NCBI GenBank assembly: GCA_910589015.1
Contig: CAJUSA010000004.1
Coordinates: forward strand, 62,001-126,000
Direction of reading: 5' to 3'
DNA length: 64,000 nt
Origin: an uncultured Christensenellaceae bacterium
GTDB taxonomy: Bacteria > Bacillota > Clostridia > Christensenellales > Borkfalkiaceae
The position numbers and the translations under genes are program-made. Shown one piece after another: positions 48,673 through 57,535 of the stretch. Every line of letters starts with the position of its first letter. Position 1 is the first letter of the stretch. The notes under the pieces were generated by a model. That model was given only the letters and a program-made list of their open reading frames with translations. It searched no databases and was not told where the DNA came from.

Positions 48673-50439
48673 ATGAAAAAAATTGCAACGTTAGCGCTCG
48701 CCGCCGTCATGGTGGCAGGCAGTGCGGCATTTTTACCGCAGATACAACCCGCTTCCGCAGAAGCGCCCGAAGAAATCAAGGCGGTTGCCCGCTACGATTT
48801 CAACGATGAAAACGACCTTGGGAAAGACAGCTCGGGCAACGGGCTGCATCTTGCAAAATTCGATAACTCCGCGTCTACCGATGCGGAAAAGGGCGTCGAT
48901 ATCGGCACCGAAGGCGAGGGGGCGAACGCCGTAAGTTTTGCCAAACTTCGCAGAACGAACGATGTGGAAGGTTCTCTTCGCGGCGGCATACTCTACGCGC
49001 CCTTTTTCAGCGGAACCACGCAGGACTTTTCGGACATGATAACGGGTTCGTATACCGTGACCATAAAATTCCGCGGCGCGGATCTTCCGCAGAAAGGTGA
49101 CAGATATCTGCTCCACACGGGCAAATATAATTCCTCGGTGGCAATTACCCCTTGGCGAGATCAGATTGAAATTATGCCCGTATCCGAAGGGGCAGCGCCC
49201 GCGGGAACGGAAAATGCCTATGATTGGACGCAGACACAAAAGGTCTTTATTCCCGCCCAGTCGAACGAGGGTTGGCACACGGTGACCATCGTCGGCAATC
49301 AGGGCGACAATACCGTAACGGTTTATCACAACGGCGAACGGACGAATGAAATCCCGCTTACCGACGGCGCGAAGCCTCTCTTTTCCGCAGGCTCTGCGGG
49401 CGGATCCGGTCCCTACACGTTTTGCCTCGGCGGACAGTGCGAGGGCAGAGGGGGCAACGCTGCGGTCATGTTTTGCTCTGCCGACATCGACTATGTGCGC
49501 ATATACGACGTTCCGCTTTCCGAATCGAACGTTACAAAACTGTATAACGGCGAAGAAGCCGTCGTCGATAACGACGAGTATATCGCTTCGATCGGCGACC
49601 TCGACTATTCGGGCGTCGACCTCAAAGTGACCGATACCAATACGCTCAAAGATATTAAGTCGGCGCTTCCCAAAACGGTGAAGGTTACCACGTCCTCGGG
49701 CGCAAGCAGAAACGTGCCCCTGTACTGGTATGAAACGGAAACCGAAATCAGGGGTTATTTGCAGAGCTCGCTTGCAAACGTGAAGAGCCTAATGCCGAAA
49801 ACGAATTACAGCTATACGGTGCGTTTTACATACGACGAAGACCTGCTCGATATCAGCGACGTGAAAATCAATGATAAAGCAATCGTGCCCGGTTCAGACA
49901 TGGATAAGAATATCCGCGGACTGCTCACCTTCAAGATAGCGCCCAAGAACGGCGCTTCGGTCACGGGCTTTTATTTCGACGATATGGAATGGCTCATTCC
50001 CGACGATTTGGATTTGCTGTACGATGAAGACAGCGGCGTTTATTTCTTCGATATCGGCGGACCTTGCAATATCGAAATTTACGCGTCCGTCCGTCAGGGC
50101 ACGGTAAGCTATTACGACGGAACGGAAAAACTCGGTACGAGCAAATACAGCGTGGGCGGCAACGAGGAACTGAAAACGTTCGAAAAAGAAGGTTACAGGT
50201 TCGAAGGCTGGTTTACCGACGCCGAATGCAAGAACGCCTTCGCAGGGCTCGATTATTCCGATCCCGCCGATATCACGCTCTATGCCAAATACACCGCTGT
50301 CGGCGGCGGCAACGGCGAAAACGGCGGCAAGAGAGGGTGCGGCGGCAATCTTACGATAAGTGCGGTCGTATTTGCGGGAGCGCTTGTGCTTACGGCGGGC
50401 GCGGTTCTCGCGGTTAAAAAGAAGAATTCCGGCAAGTAA
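48673..50439 (+). CDS. Surface LamG-domain protein with InlB-type repeat
   Basis: 588 aa. The signal peptide ends at ASA (~residue 31). A LamG/concanavalin domain covers ~35-285 (VARYDFNDENDLGKDSSGNGLHLAKFD; VTVYHNGERTNEIPL). Two unassigned beta segments follow (~300-395, 395-480), then a List-Bact repeat (KYSVGGNEELKTFEKEGYRFEGWFTDAECK, ~490-545) and the tail KRGCGGN + helix + KKKNSGK. It is probably a polysaccharide-binding protein held in the membrane by its C-terminus. It lies inside the importer gene cluster, 12 nt after the binding-protein gene, so it may feed that receptor. Confidence 0.78.
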   Translation: MKKIATLALAAVMVAGSAAFLPQIQPASAEAPEEIKAVARYDFNDENDLGKDSSGNGLHLAKFDNSASTDAEKGVDIGTEGEGANAVSFAKLRRTNDVEGSLRGGILYAPFFSGTTQDFSDMITGSYTVTIKFRGADLPQKGDRYLLHTGKYNSSVAITPWRDQIEIMPVSEGAAPAGTENAYDWTQTQKVFIPAQSNEGWHTVTIVGNQGDNTVTVYHNGERTNEIPLTDGAKPLFSAGSAGGSGPYTFCLGGQCEGRGGNAAVMFCSADIDYVRIYDVPLSESNVTKLYNGEEAVVDNDEYIASIGDLDYSGVDLKVTDTNTLKDIKSALPKTVKVTTSSGASRNVPLYWYETETEIRGYLQSSLANVKSLMPKTNYSYTVRFTYDEDLLDISDVKINDKAIVPGSDMDKNIRGLLTFKIAPKNGASVTGFYFDDMEWLIPDDLDLLYDEDSGVYFFDIGGPCNIEIYASVRQGTVSYYDGTEKLGTSKYSVGGNEELKTFEKEGYRFEGWFTDAECKNAFAGLDYSDPADITLYAKYTAVGGGNGENGGKRGCGGNLTISAVVFAGALVLTAGAVLAVKKKNSGK

Positions 50440-50468
50440 AAAATTTGCGGCGTGACGGGAGAAAAGCT

Positions 50469-51524
50469 ATGACGAAAAAAGAAAACGCAGCGGGGGCGGC
50501 GGAAAACGTTGCCCTTCCCGATTTCGGCGGGGAAACGGCGCAGACGGCAGAACGCGCCGTCAACCCCGTTTCGCAAGACAATACGAATGGCTCGAAACAG
50601 GGGGATCGGAAAAGAAAGCGGATATGGAGCAGAATGAAATTGAACTGGCAGATATATCTCATACTTCTGCCTGTTATGTTTCTCTATATTCTGTTCTGTT
50701 ACGTACCCATGTACGGAATCGCGTTGGCATGGAAGGATTATCTGCCCCGTTACGGAATTTTGGGTAGCCCTTCGGTCGGGTGGAAATGGTTCATCGAATT
50801 TTTCACGAAGCCGAACATGCTCCGCGCCTTTAAGAACACCATCGTTATCAGCCTTCTGAAATTAGTGTTTTGTTTTCCCGCACCCATATTACTTGCGATT
50901 CTTTTGAACGAGGTAAAGAATAGCGGGTACCGCAAGACGTTACAATGGATGATGTATCTGCCTTATTTCATTTCGTGGGTCGTTATCGGCGGTATCGTGA
51001 AACAGCTGCTTGCGCACGACGACGGTTTGTTAAGCAACATCATCGCCGCCTTAGGCGGCGACAGGCGGGCGTTTTTGCAGGAGAGCAATTCATTTTACGC
51101 GATTCTCATTCTGTCTGAATTATGGAAGGGAATGGGCTGGGGCACCGTTATCTATATTGCCTCGATCGGCGGGATCGATCCCTGTTTGTACGAAGCCGCC
51201 ACGATCGACGGCTGTGGCAGATTCGGGCATGTACGGTATATCACGCTGCCGAGCTTACTGCCCATTATTACCGTGAATTTTATTTTACAGATAGGCAATC
51301 TCATGAACGCAGGGTTCGACCCCGTTTATAACCTGTATAACGATACCATTCTCGATAAGGCGGAAATTTTAGACACGCTGGTTTATAAAGAGGCGCAATC
51401 CGCCCGTTACGGGTTTTCCACGGCAGTGGGATTGTTCAAAAACGTTATAAATTTTGCCTTGTTGCTATCGGGAAATATTATAACGAAAAAGTTAAACGGA
51501 TACAGCATGTATTCGTTAGACTGA
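50469..51524 (+). CDS. ABC transporter permease, LplB/YteP type
   Basis: 351 aa. A long hydrophilic N-terminus (~60 residues, ending in basic KRKRIWSRMKLNW) precedes about six helices. Family marks are LLPVMFLYILFCYVPMYGIALAWKDY and the EAA loop YEAATIDGCGRFGHVRYITLPSLLPI (about residues 240-265). It would import large oligosaccharides together with the gene at 51543. The ATG at 50469 follows GGGAGAAAAG; the earlier in-frame start has no site. Confidence 0.92.
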   Translation: MTKKENAAGAAENVALPDFGGETAQTAERAVNPVSQDNTNGSKQGDRKRKRIWSRMKLNWQIYLILLPVMFLYILFCYVPMYGIALAWKDYLPRYGILGSPSVGWKWFIEFFTKPNMLRAFKNTIVISLLKLVFCFPAPILLAILLNEVKNSGYRKTLQWMMYLPYFISWVVIGGIVKQLLAHDDGLLSNIIAALGGDRRAFLQESNSFYAILILSELWKGMGWGTVIYIASIGGIDPCLYEAATIDGCGRFGHVRYITLPSLLPIITVNFILQIGNLMNAGFDPVYNLYNDTILDKAEILDTLVYKEAQSARYGFSTAVGLFKNVINFALLLSGNIITKKLNGYSMYSLD

Positions 51525-51542
51525 CAAGGAGGGAAAGGAATC

Positions 51543-52445
51543 GTGACGAAAACGAAGAAGAAAAAGTCGCTCGGCAAAAAGAAAAAATTTACCTGGTTCG
51601 ACGTGATCAATTACATTGTTTTAACGATCTTCGGGCTGATCTGTCTTTTCCCCGTGTTATACGAATTGTTGCTTTCCGTCGCATCGAAAGGCGATTTCTT
51701 GTCGGCAAAAATATTCGTTATCCCGAGAGAATTCCATTTCGAAGCGTATAAGTTCATTTTCGGAAAAGGGCATATCGGCAGAGCGTTCCTGATTTCGGTC
51801 TTCATCACGGTAACGACGACGATTTATTCGCTCGTCATTACTGCGTTGGGGGCGTATGCGTTTACGCGCAAGAACGTTCCCGGGCTGAAAATCTGTTTTA
51901 CTTTGGTTATCATCACCATGTTTTTCAGCGGCGGCATCATTCCTTTTTACCTCACGGTAAGCAAGGTGCTCGGCACGAACAACCTGTTTTGCCTTATTAT
52001 TCCGTTCGGGCTGAACACTTTTAACTTGATAATCTTACGCAATTTCTTTATGCAGGTTCCCGAGAGTCTGCTTGAATCGTGCCGTATAGAAGGCGCAAGC
52101 GAGTTCCGCATTCTCTTTCAGTTCGTCATTCCGCTTTCCAAGGCGGGCATTGCAACCATCATGCTCTGGCTCATCGTGGGTAATTGGGACAGCTGGTACT
52201 GGCCTTCGTTCCTGCTTTCCAAGAGAACGGATCTTTATCCGCTGGCGCTTACTTTGCGCAACGCGCTCATGGCGCTCGACGGCACTTCCGTCAATCCCGA
52301 TATCGTACTCGACGGTGCAAAACTCTATGCACAGGGCAACAACGCTGCCATGATTATCGTATCGATCACGCCGATTCTGTTAATATATCCCTTCTTTCAG
52401 AAATATTTCGTGAAGGGCGTTATGCTGGGTTCTGTTAAAGAATAG
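51543..52445 (+). CDS. ABC transporter permease, YtcP/LplC type
   Basis: 300 aa. GTG start after AAGGAGGGAAAGG. The basic N-terminus MTKTKKKKSLGKKKKF is followed by six helices. The EAA loop reads ESCRIEGASEFRILFQFVIPLSKAG (about residues 179-203), and the C-terminus KYFVKGVMLGSVKE is the family ending. It pairs with the LplB-type permease 18 nt upstream. No ATPase gene is near. Confidence 0.92.
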   Translation: MTKTKKKKSLGKKKKFTWFDVINYIVLTIFGLICLFPVLYELLLSVASKGDFLSAKIFVIPREFHFEAYKFIFGKGHIGRAFLISVFITVTTTIYSLVITALGAYAFTRKNVPGLKICFTLVIITMFFSGGIIPFYLTVSKVLGTNNLFCLIIPFGLNTFNLIILRNFFMQVPESLLESCRIEGASEFRILFQFVIPLSKAGIATIMLWLIVGNWDSWYWPSFLLSKRTDLYPLALTLRNALMALDGTSVNPDIVLDGAKLYAQGNNAAMIIVSITPILLIYPFFQKYFVKGVMLGSVKE

Positions 52446-52459
52446 GAGAAAGAAATCAC

Positions 52460-54157
52460 ATGAATAAACTTAATAAACTTTTGGGGGCGATTTTTTGTAT
52501 GACGTCATTATTGACCTTTGCCGCATGCGGCGGAACCGGCGGGGGAAACAACGGCGGAAATAAACCCGACGACACGTTCGCTCCGAATTGCAACATTTAT
52601 TTTTCCGAATATGAGGACGTTACCGATATTTCCGACGTCAGCGCTTACGCAGGCGAGGTGGCAACCAATCTTCCCGTAGACGACGGAATTATCGTCAGCC
52701 CTTATTACACGCTTAAAATCAACGACACCGCGGTGCCCGTTTACGCCTCGCGTACGGCAAGCGGCGCGCATTCCTTTGCGTATATCGACGTGGAAGTGCT
52801 CGAAAGCGGGCAACCCTTCCGTCTCAACGTGGATATTTCCTTCCGCGAAGCGAGCACCGTGCTCGACGCGAGAAAACCGCTTGTCGCCGTGCTTCCCGAG
52901 AGCACGGGCGTAGAGGCTACGCTCGGCGAGAGGGGCGTAGAGGCTACGATTCAGGACTTCGGCAGTTATTCCTTTGCATTCAATAAAAAACCCGACGAAG
53001 CGCTTACGCTTTTTGTAGCGGAAAAAGAGGACACCGCCGCGCTCTTCGGCGACTATGAAATAAAATACATAGAGCCGGGCGATTATTCTCGAACGGACAC
53101 GAAAAACGCTACCGTATTTACGGAGCCGAATAAAGTATATTATTTCAAAGCGGGAAGATATAAGACCGATTGCATTTCGATTGCTTCCGACTGTATCGTA
53201 TATTTCGAGCGCAATGCCTACTGCGAAGTATTACCGCCCGAAGACGCCCCTTCGTCGTATGCGCTCATGGCAAGAGGGCAGAACGTGCGCGTCGCGGGAA
53301 GAGGACTTCTGGACTTCTCGGCTTGCTGCGGCGGCGAAGTTCCCGAAGGATATTACAACAACAAGGGCGGGATCGTATTCGATTATGTCGAGAACGTTTC
53401 GTTGAGCGGACTCACCGTCGTCAATTCGCAAACCTGGACGATATGCATGAACGCCTGTAAGGGCGTGCAGATCGATCATTGCCTGCTCTTTTCCTACCGC
53501 GTTTATTCGGACGGAATCATGCTCTCCGACTGCATCGACGCCGTCGTGGAAGACAGCTTCATTCATACGGGGGACGACGGTTTCGAAACGAAGTCGACCA
53601 CCTCTTCTGAGGAACCGATGAGGAACGTCGTTTTCCGGAACAACGCCGTCTGGACGGATAAAGCCGTTGCGTACGGGTGCATCTACGAATCGAATAAAGA
53701 CACGAGCGATGTGCACTTTGAAAACTGCTCGGTCGGCTTTGCTATGGGAACGTGGAGTAACCACCTCGGCTGCTGCGTCATTCAGATGGGCAATAACCCC
53801 GAAGCGACCATGAGCAAAATCTATTTCAACGATATCGAGGTTTATTTAAATCAGACGCCCGGACTGCTGAACGTTTATATCGGCGGAAGCGGCGGACGAG
53901 GCGAGGGCTGGGGACACGTTAAAAACATTTTCTTTAACAACGTCACGGCGAAAACCAGCTACGGTGCCTATCTGAATCTGCAAACTTATACGCAGGAAGA
54001 TACGTCGATCGAACATCTTTATCTGAACAATATCGTTGCCAACGGCGTACAGCTCGACGAAAGCAACTATCTTAATAAAGGAAATATTACAATATCCGTT
54101 GCGGGCGGATACGATTTGGAAAAATATTTTCATCTCAATACCGGTAAATTAAAATAA
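52460..54157 (+). CDS. GH28/GH49-like beta-helix lipoprotein, copy 1
   Basis: 565 aa. The lipobox FAAC is near residue 23, followed by a Gly/Asn-rich spacer. Residues ~40-220 form an N-terminal beta domain; ~225-560 form a right-handed parallel beta-helix. The active-site region has DGIMLSDCIDAVVEDSFIHTGDDGFETKS (acidic pair in GDD), then VWTDKAVAYGCIYESNKDTSDVHFENCSVGF. The layout (beta domain then helix, with D...GDD) fits polygalacturonase (GH28) or dextranase/isopullulanase (GH49) relatives; the GHG and RIK motifs of true polygalacturonases are not obvious. It probably cuts or debranches a polysaccharide backbone at the surface. First of three tandem paralogues. Confidence 0.78.
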   Translation: MNKLNKLLGAIFCMTSLLTFAACGGTGGGNNGGNKPDDTFAPNCNIYFSEYEDVTDISDVSAYAGEVATNLPVDDGIIVSPYYTLKINDTAVPVYASRTASGAHSFAYIDVEVLESGQPFRLNVDISFREASTVLDARKPLVAVLPESTGVEATLGERGVEATIQDFGSYSFAFNKKPDEALTLFVAEKEDTAALFGDYEIKYIEPGDYSRTDTKNATVFTEPNKVYYFKAGRYKTDCISIASDCIVYFERNAYCEVLPPEDAPSSYALMARGQNVRVAGRGLLDFSACCGGEVPEGYYNNKGGIVFDYVENVSLSGLTVVNSQTWTICMNACKGVQIDHCLLFSYRVYSDGIMLSDCIDAVVEDSFIHTGDDGFETKSTTSSEEPMRNVVFRNNAVWTDKAVAYGCIYESNKDTSDVHFENCSVGFAMGTWSNHLGCCVIQMGNNPEATMSKIYFNDIEVYLNQTPGLLNVYIGGSGGRGEGWGHVKNIFFNNVTAKTSYGAYLNLQTYTQEDTSIEHLYLNNIVANGVQLDESNYLNKGNITISVAGGYDLEKYFHLNTGKLK

Positions 54158-54181
54158 AATCAGGATAAGGGTAAAATTCAT

Positions 54182-55876
54182 ATGAAAGGCATGAAAGCGA
54201 TACTGGCGCTGTGCGCGTGTTCCGCGCTGCTTTTTAGCGCGTGCGGCGGTACGGGCGGCGGCAATACGGGTGACAACGGGGGCGAAAATCCGCCCGGAAA
54301 GGAAGAAATTACCTGCGAGGTCTATCCCGTAGCATACGAGGAAGTGAACGCCGTGCAGGACATGGATGCGTTTTTTGCGCAGACGCGCGCCGGTAACGGC
54401 AGCAGTCACGACGGCAAGCTGGAATACGGCTTTGTCGACAGCGTATGGCACACCTTAAAAGTAAACGAAAGGGACGTTTCCGTTTATTCCGCGCGCTGCG
54501 GCACTAACGTGCACTCCTTTGCCTGGGTCGACGTAGAAACCAACGCGCAGGACGGTGAACTGAACCTGAACGTGAAACTTGATTTGCTTACGAAGGATAA
54601 GAGCGAAGTCACCGTTCTGCCCGAAAAGCTCAAAGAGAGCGCGGCCTATTCGGACGGCGCGGTGAGCGCTACGCTCAATTATTACGGCAGTCATTCGTTC
54701 GTGTTTGATAAGCAGCCCGATAAAGCGCTTACGCTTTACGTTGCGCCCCGTTCCGAGCTGAAAATTCCCGCGGGCTGGGAAGAAGTGAAAATTTCGGCGG
54801 GTGAGCATACGAGAGAGGATCTCACCTTTACGCAACAGAACACCGTTTACCGTTTCGGCAGCGGCGCTTACGACGTGTATTCCATGTCGTTCCCTTCGAA
54901 CAGTATCGCGTATTTCGACAGCGGCGCTTATTTCCGCGTGCACGAGGAAATGCCGGGCGATTATTGGGCGGCGTTCCGGATCGACAACGCCGAAAACGTG
55001 AAGGTGCAGGGCAGGGCGGTTTTCGATTTTTCCGACTGTCAGGGCGGCGAAAGCAAGACTAAAGGCGTGTATTCGATAGGCAGTTCGAAGAACGTGACGG
55101 TCGAAGGTCTTATCACAGTGAATTCCAACGGTTGGACGATGTGCGCCGACGCTTCGCAAAACGTGGAAATTTCCCGCTGTATGTTTTTCAGCTACCGCAC
55201 GTTCTCGGACGGCATCATGCTTTCCGACTGTATGGATTCGGGCGCGCACGATAATTTCGTCCGCACGGGCGACGACGCGATCGAAGTAAAGGCGTTTTCA
55301 CAGAACACCGATCCCGATTTCTACACCAAAAATATCGTATACGAAAATAACTGCGTCTGGACGGATAAAGGCATCGGCTACGGCTGTATTTACGAGAGCA
55401 TCAAGCCCGTTGACGGCGTTTATTTCAGAAACAATTCCGTCGGTTTTGCGCAAGCGGCGTGGAGCGACCACCTCGGCTGCGCCACCGTTCAGATGGGTTC
55501 GGTAAAGGGCACGACCTGGCAGAACATTCACTTCGAGGATATGGAAGTATACAGTTCCTCGTGCGCGCTTATCAGCATCTTCAACAGAGCGAACAACGAA
55601 GCGGAAGGCGGCATCATCAAAAACGTATACTGCAAGAACATTACGTTGAAATATGCGACCAAAACGCAGCGCGACGTTTATGCGTTGAGCGTTATCATCA
55701 GACTGTTGAACGGCGCCGTCGGTTCCAATTGCAGAACGAGCGGGATCTATCTCGATGAGATCATGTTTGCAGGTACGGCGATCACGCCCGAAAATTATAC
55801 GGAATACACCTACAAAGAAATTGCGGAAGGGGCTACTTTCAGCAACAGTGCGATTAAAGTAAACAGTCTTTCGTAA
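54182..55876 (+). CDS. GH28/GH49-like beta-helix lipoprotein, copy 2
   Basis: 564 aa. The lipobox is FSAC (~residue 20). Same architecture as copies 1 and 3: the N-terminal domain holds YSARCGTNVHSFAWVDVE and TVLPEKLKESAAYSDG, and the beta-helix active-site region is DGIMLSDCMDSGAHDNFVRTGDDAIEVKA, then YENNCVWTDKGIGYGCIYES. The acidic pair GDDA is retained. Sequence differs widely from copy 1 outside these motifs, so the duplication is old and the substrates may differ. It begins 24 nt after copy 1. Confidence 0.78.
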   Translation: MKGMKAILALCACSALLFSACGGTGGGNTGDNGGENPPGKEEITCEVYPVAYEEVNAVQDMDAFFAQTRAGNGSSHDGKLEYGFVDSVWHTLKVNERDVSVYSARCGTNVHSFAWVDVETNAQDGELNLNVKLDLLTKDKSEVTVLPEKLKESAAYSDGAVSATLNYYGSHSFVFDKQPDKALTLYVAPRSELKIPAGWEEVKISAGEHTREDLTFTQQNTVYRFGSGAYDVYSMSFPSNSIAYFDSGAYFRVHEEMPGDYWAAFRIDNAENVKVQGRAVFDFSDCQGGESKTKGVYSIGSSKNVTVEGLITVNSNGWTMCADASQNVEISRCMFFSYRTFSDGIMLSDCMDSGAHDNFVRTGDDAIEVKAFSQNTDPDFYTKNIVYENNCVWTDKGIGYGCIYESIKPVDGVYFRNNSVGFAQAAWSDHLGCATVQMGSVKGTTWQNIHFEDMEVYSSSCALISIFNRANNEAEGGIIKNVYCKNITLKYATKTQRDVYALSVIIRLLNGAVGSNCRTSGIYLDEIMFAGTAITPENYTEYTYKEIAEGATFSNSAIKVNSLS

Positions 55877-55888
55877 GGAGAAAAAGTT

Positions 55889-57523
55889 ATGAAAGGAATG
55901 AAATTCGCATTTACGGCGATGGCGTGTGTATTTGCCGCGGCGGCGCTTTCAGGCTGCGGCGGAGGCGGCGGAAAGGGCGCCGTATCGAATTGCACCGTTT
56001 CGCCGATTTCGTACGGAGTAACAGAGACAGTCGACGACCCCGACTATTATTCCACGCTCGTCGATAACGATCGGGCGGATCACCTGGGCGTCGTCGTTTG
56101 CCCTTATTACTCGCTCACGGTGGGCGGGGTCGAAGTGCCCGTATATTCCACGCGGTGCGCAAAAAACCTGCATTCGTTTGCTTACGTCGATATCGAAAAG
56201 ACGGATGCGGAAAAGGACTTCGGCGTGGAAGTCGTTTTAACGACGCTCGAACACAGCACCGTGCTCACGAAAAAGAATCCTTCCGTCACGGTTCTGCCCG
56301 AAAAGAGGGGCGTGGCGGCGGAAATCGACGGCGGGAAGATAAAAGCACATATCTCTTCGTTCGGGAGTTTTACGTTTACGTTCAACAAGCGCAGCGAGCA
56401 AGCGCTTACGCTCTATCTTGCGCAAAAGGAAGAATTGCAGGTGCCCGACGGCTGGGATACGGTGGAAATCGAGCCAGCCAAGCATACTATGCGGGAAACG
56501 ACTTACACGAAGTCGAACACCGTGTATATTTTCAAACAGGGCAAGCACCTCGTCGATTGTATTACCATACCGAGCGAGAGCTGGGTGTATCTGGAAGACG
56601 GCGCTTATCTCGAAGCCTATCCCGACGGCGAGGGCGCCGCAAATCCGGTATTTACAAGCAGCGGCGGCAAGAACGTCAAGCTGTTCGGGCACGGGATCGT
56701 CGATTTCTCGCCCGACCGCGGCGGAGAAGCGTATGACTTCGTGCGCAAGGGCACGTTCAATTTTTACGGAATCGATAACTTCACCGTAAAAGGGCTGATT
56801 TCAATCAACAGCAACACCTGGACGATGTGCTTTACCAACTGCGAAAACGTCTATATCGAGGGGATCATGCTCTTCGGTTACCGCGTGTATTCCGACGGAA
56901 TCATGCTCTCCGATTGCAGAGATTCGCTCGTTACCAAATGTTTCGTTCGCACGGGCGACGATGCGATGGAAACGAAGTCGACGTACGGCGGCGAGGGCAC
57001 GCATAACGTCACTTACCGCGACAACGATTGCTGGACGGATAAGGGCATCGGGTACGGCGTTATCTGGGAGACCAACGCCGACGTATCGGGTGTATATTTC
57101 AAAGATTGTTCGGTGGGTTTTGCGCAGTCGAACTGGCATACCCGTCTGGGCGCGCTTGCCATTCAGCTGGGCGATCACGCCTATTCGGTGAGCGACGTGC
57201 ATTTCGAGGACATCGAAATTTACCGTTGCGAGAGTGAAGCCGTTATCAACCTCGGTTTGAGCGAAAAGGGCAAGCGTATCGAGAATATTTATTTTAGAAA
57301 CGTGCATTGCGCCTTGACGGCGGGATATCTGTTCAGAATGTACGAACACGATCTTTCCACGCAGGGCGCGCGGTTCGGCAATATCTATCTCGACAACGTG
57401 AGCAAAAACGGTGTAAAACTCACGGCGGAAAACCGCAACGATAAATCGCTGAACATGACCAATTACGCGATCGGTTATTCGGGCTGGTCGGAAGAGAAAA
57501 TCGTGCATATCAATACTTTATAA
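55889..57523 (+). CDS. GH28/GH49-like beta-helix lipoprotein, copy 3
   Basis: 544 aa. The lipobox is LSGC (~residue 23). The N-terminal domain (YSTRCAKNLHSFAYVDIEK; TVLPEKRGVAAEIDGGK) matches the other two. The beta-helix has DGIMLSDCRDSLVTKCFVRTGDDAMETKS, then YRDNDCWTDKGIGYGVIWET. It starts 12 nt after copy 2 with site AAGGAG and is followed after 12 nt by the GH36 gene. The three enzymes probably act on related linkages of one branched polymer. Confidence 0.78.
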   Translation: MKGMKFAFTAMACVFAAAALSGCGGGGGKGAVSNCTVSPISYGVTETVDDPDYYSTLVDNDRADHLGVVVCPYYSLTVGGVEVPVYSTRCAKNLHSFAYVDIEKTDAEKDFGVEVVLTTLEHSTVLTKKNPSVTVLPEKRGVAAEIDGGKIKAHISSFGSFTFTFNKRSEQALTLYLAQKEELQVPDGWDTVEIEPAKHTMRETTYTKSNTVYIFKQGKHLVDCITIPSESWVYLEDGAYLEAYPDGEGAANPVFTSSGGKNVKLFGHGIVDFSPDRGGEAYDFVRKGTFNFYGIDNFTVKGLISINSNTWTMCFTNCENVYIEGIMLFGYRVYSDGIMLSDCRDSLVTKCFVRTGDDAMETKSTYGGEGTHNVTYRDNDCWTDKGIGYGVIWETNADVSGVYFKDCSVGFAQSNWHTRLGALAIQLGDHAYSVSDVHFEDIEIYRCESEAVINLGLSEKGKRIENIYFRNVHCALTAGYLFRMYEHDLSTQGARFGNIYLDNVSKNGVKLTAENRNDKSLNMTNYAIGYSGWSEEKIVHINTL

Positions 57524-57535
57524 AAGAGCAAGAAT

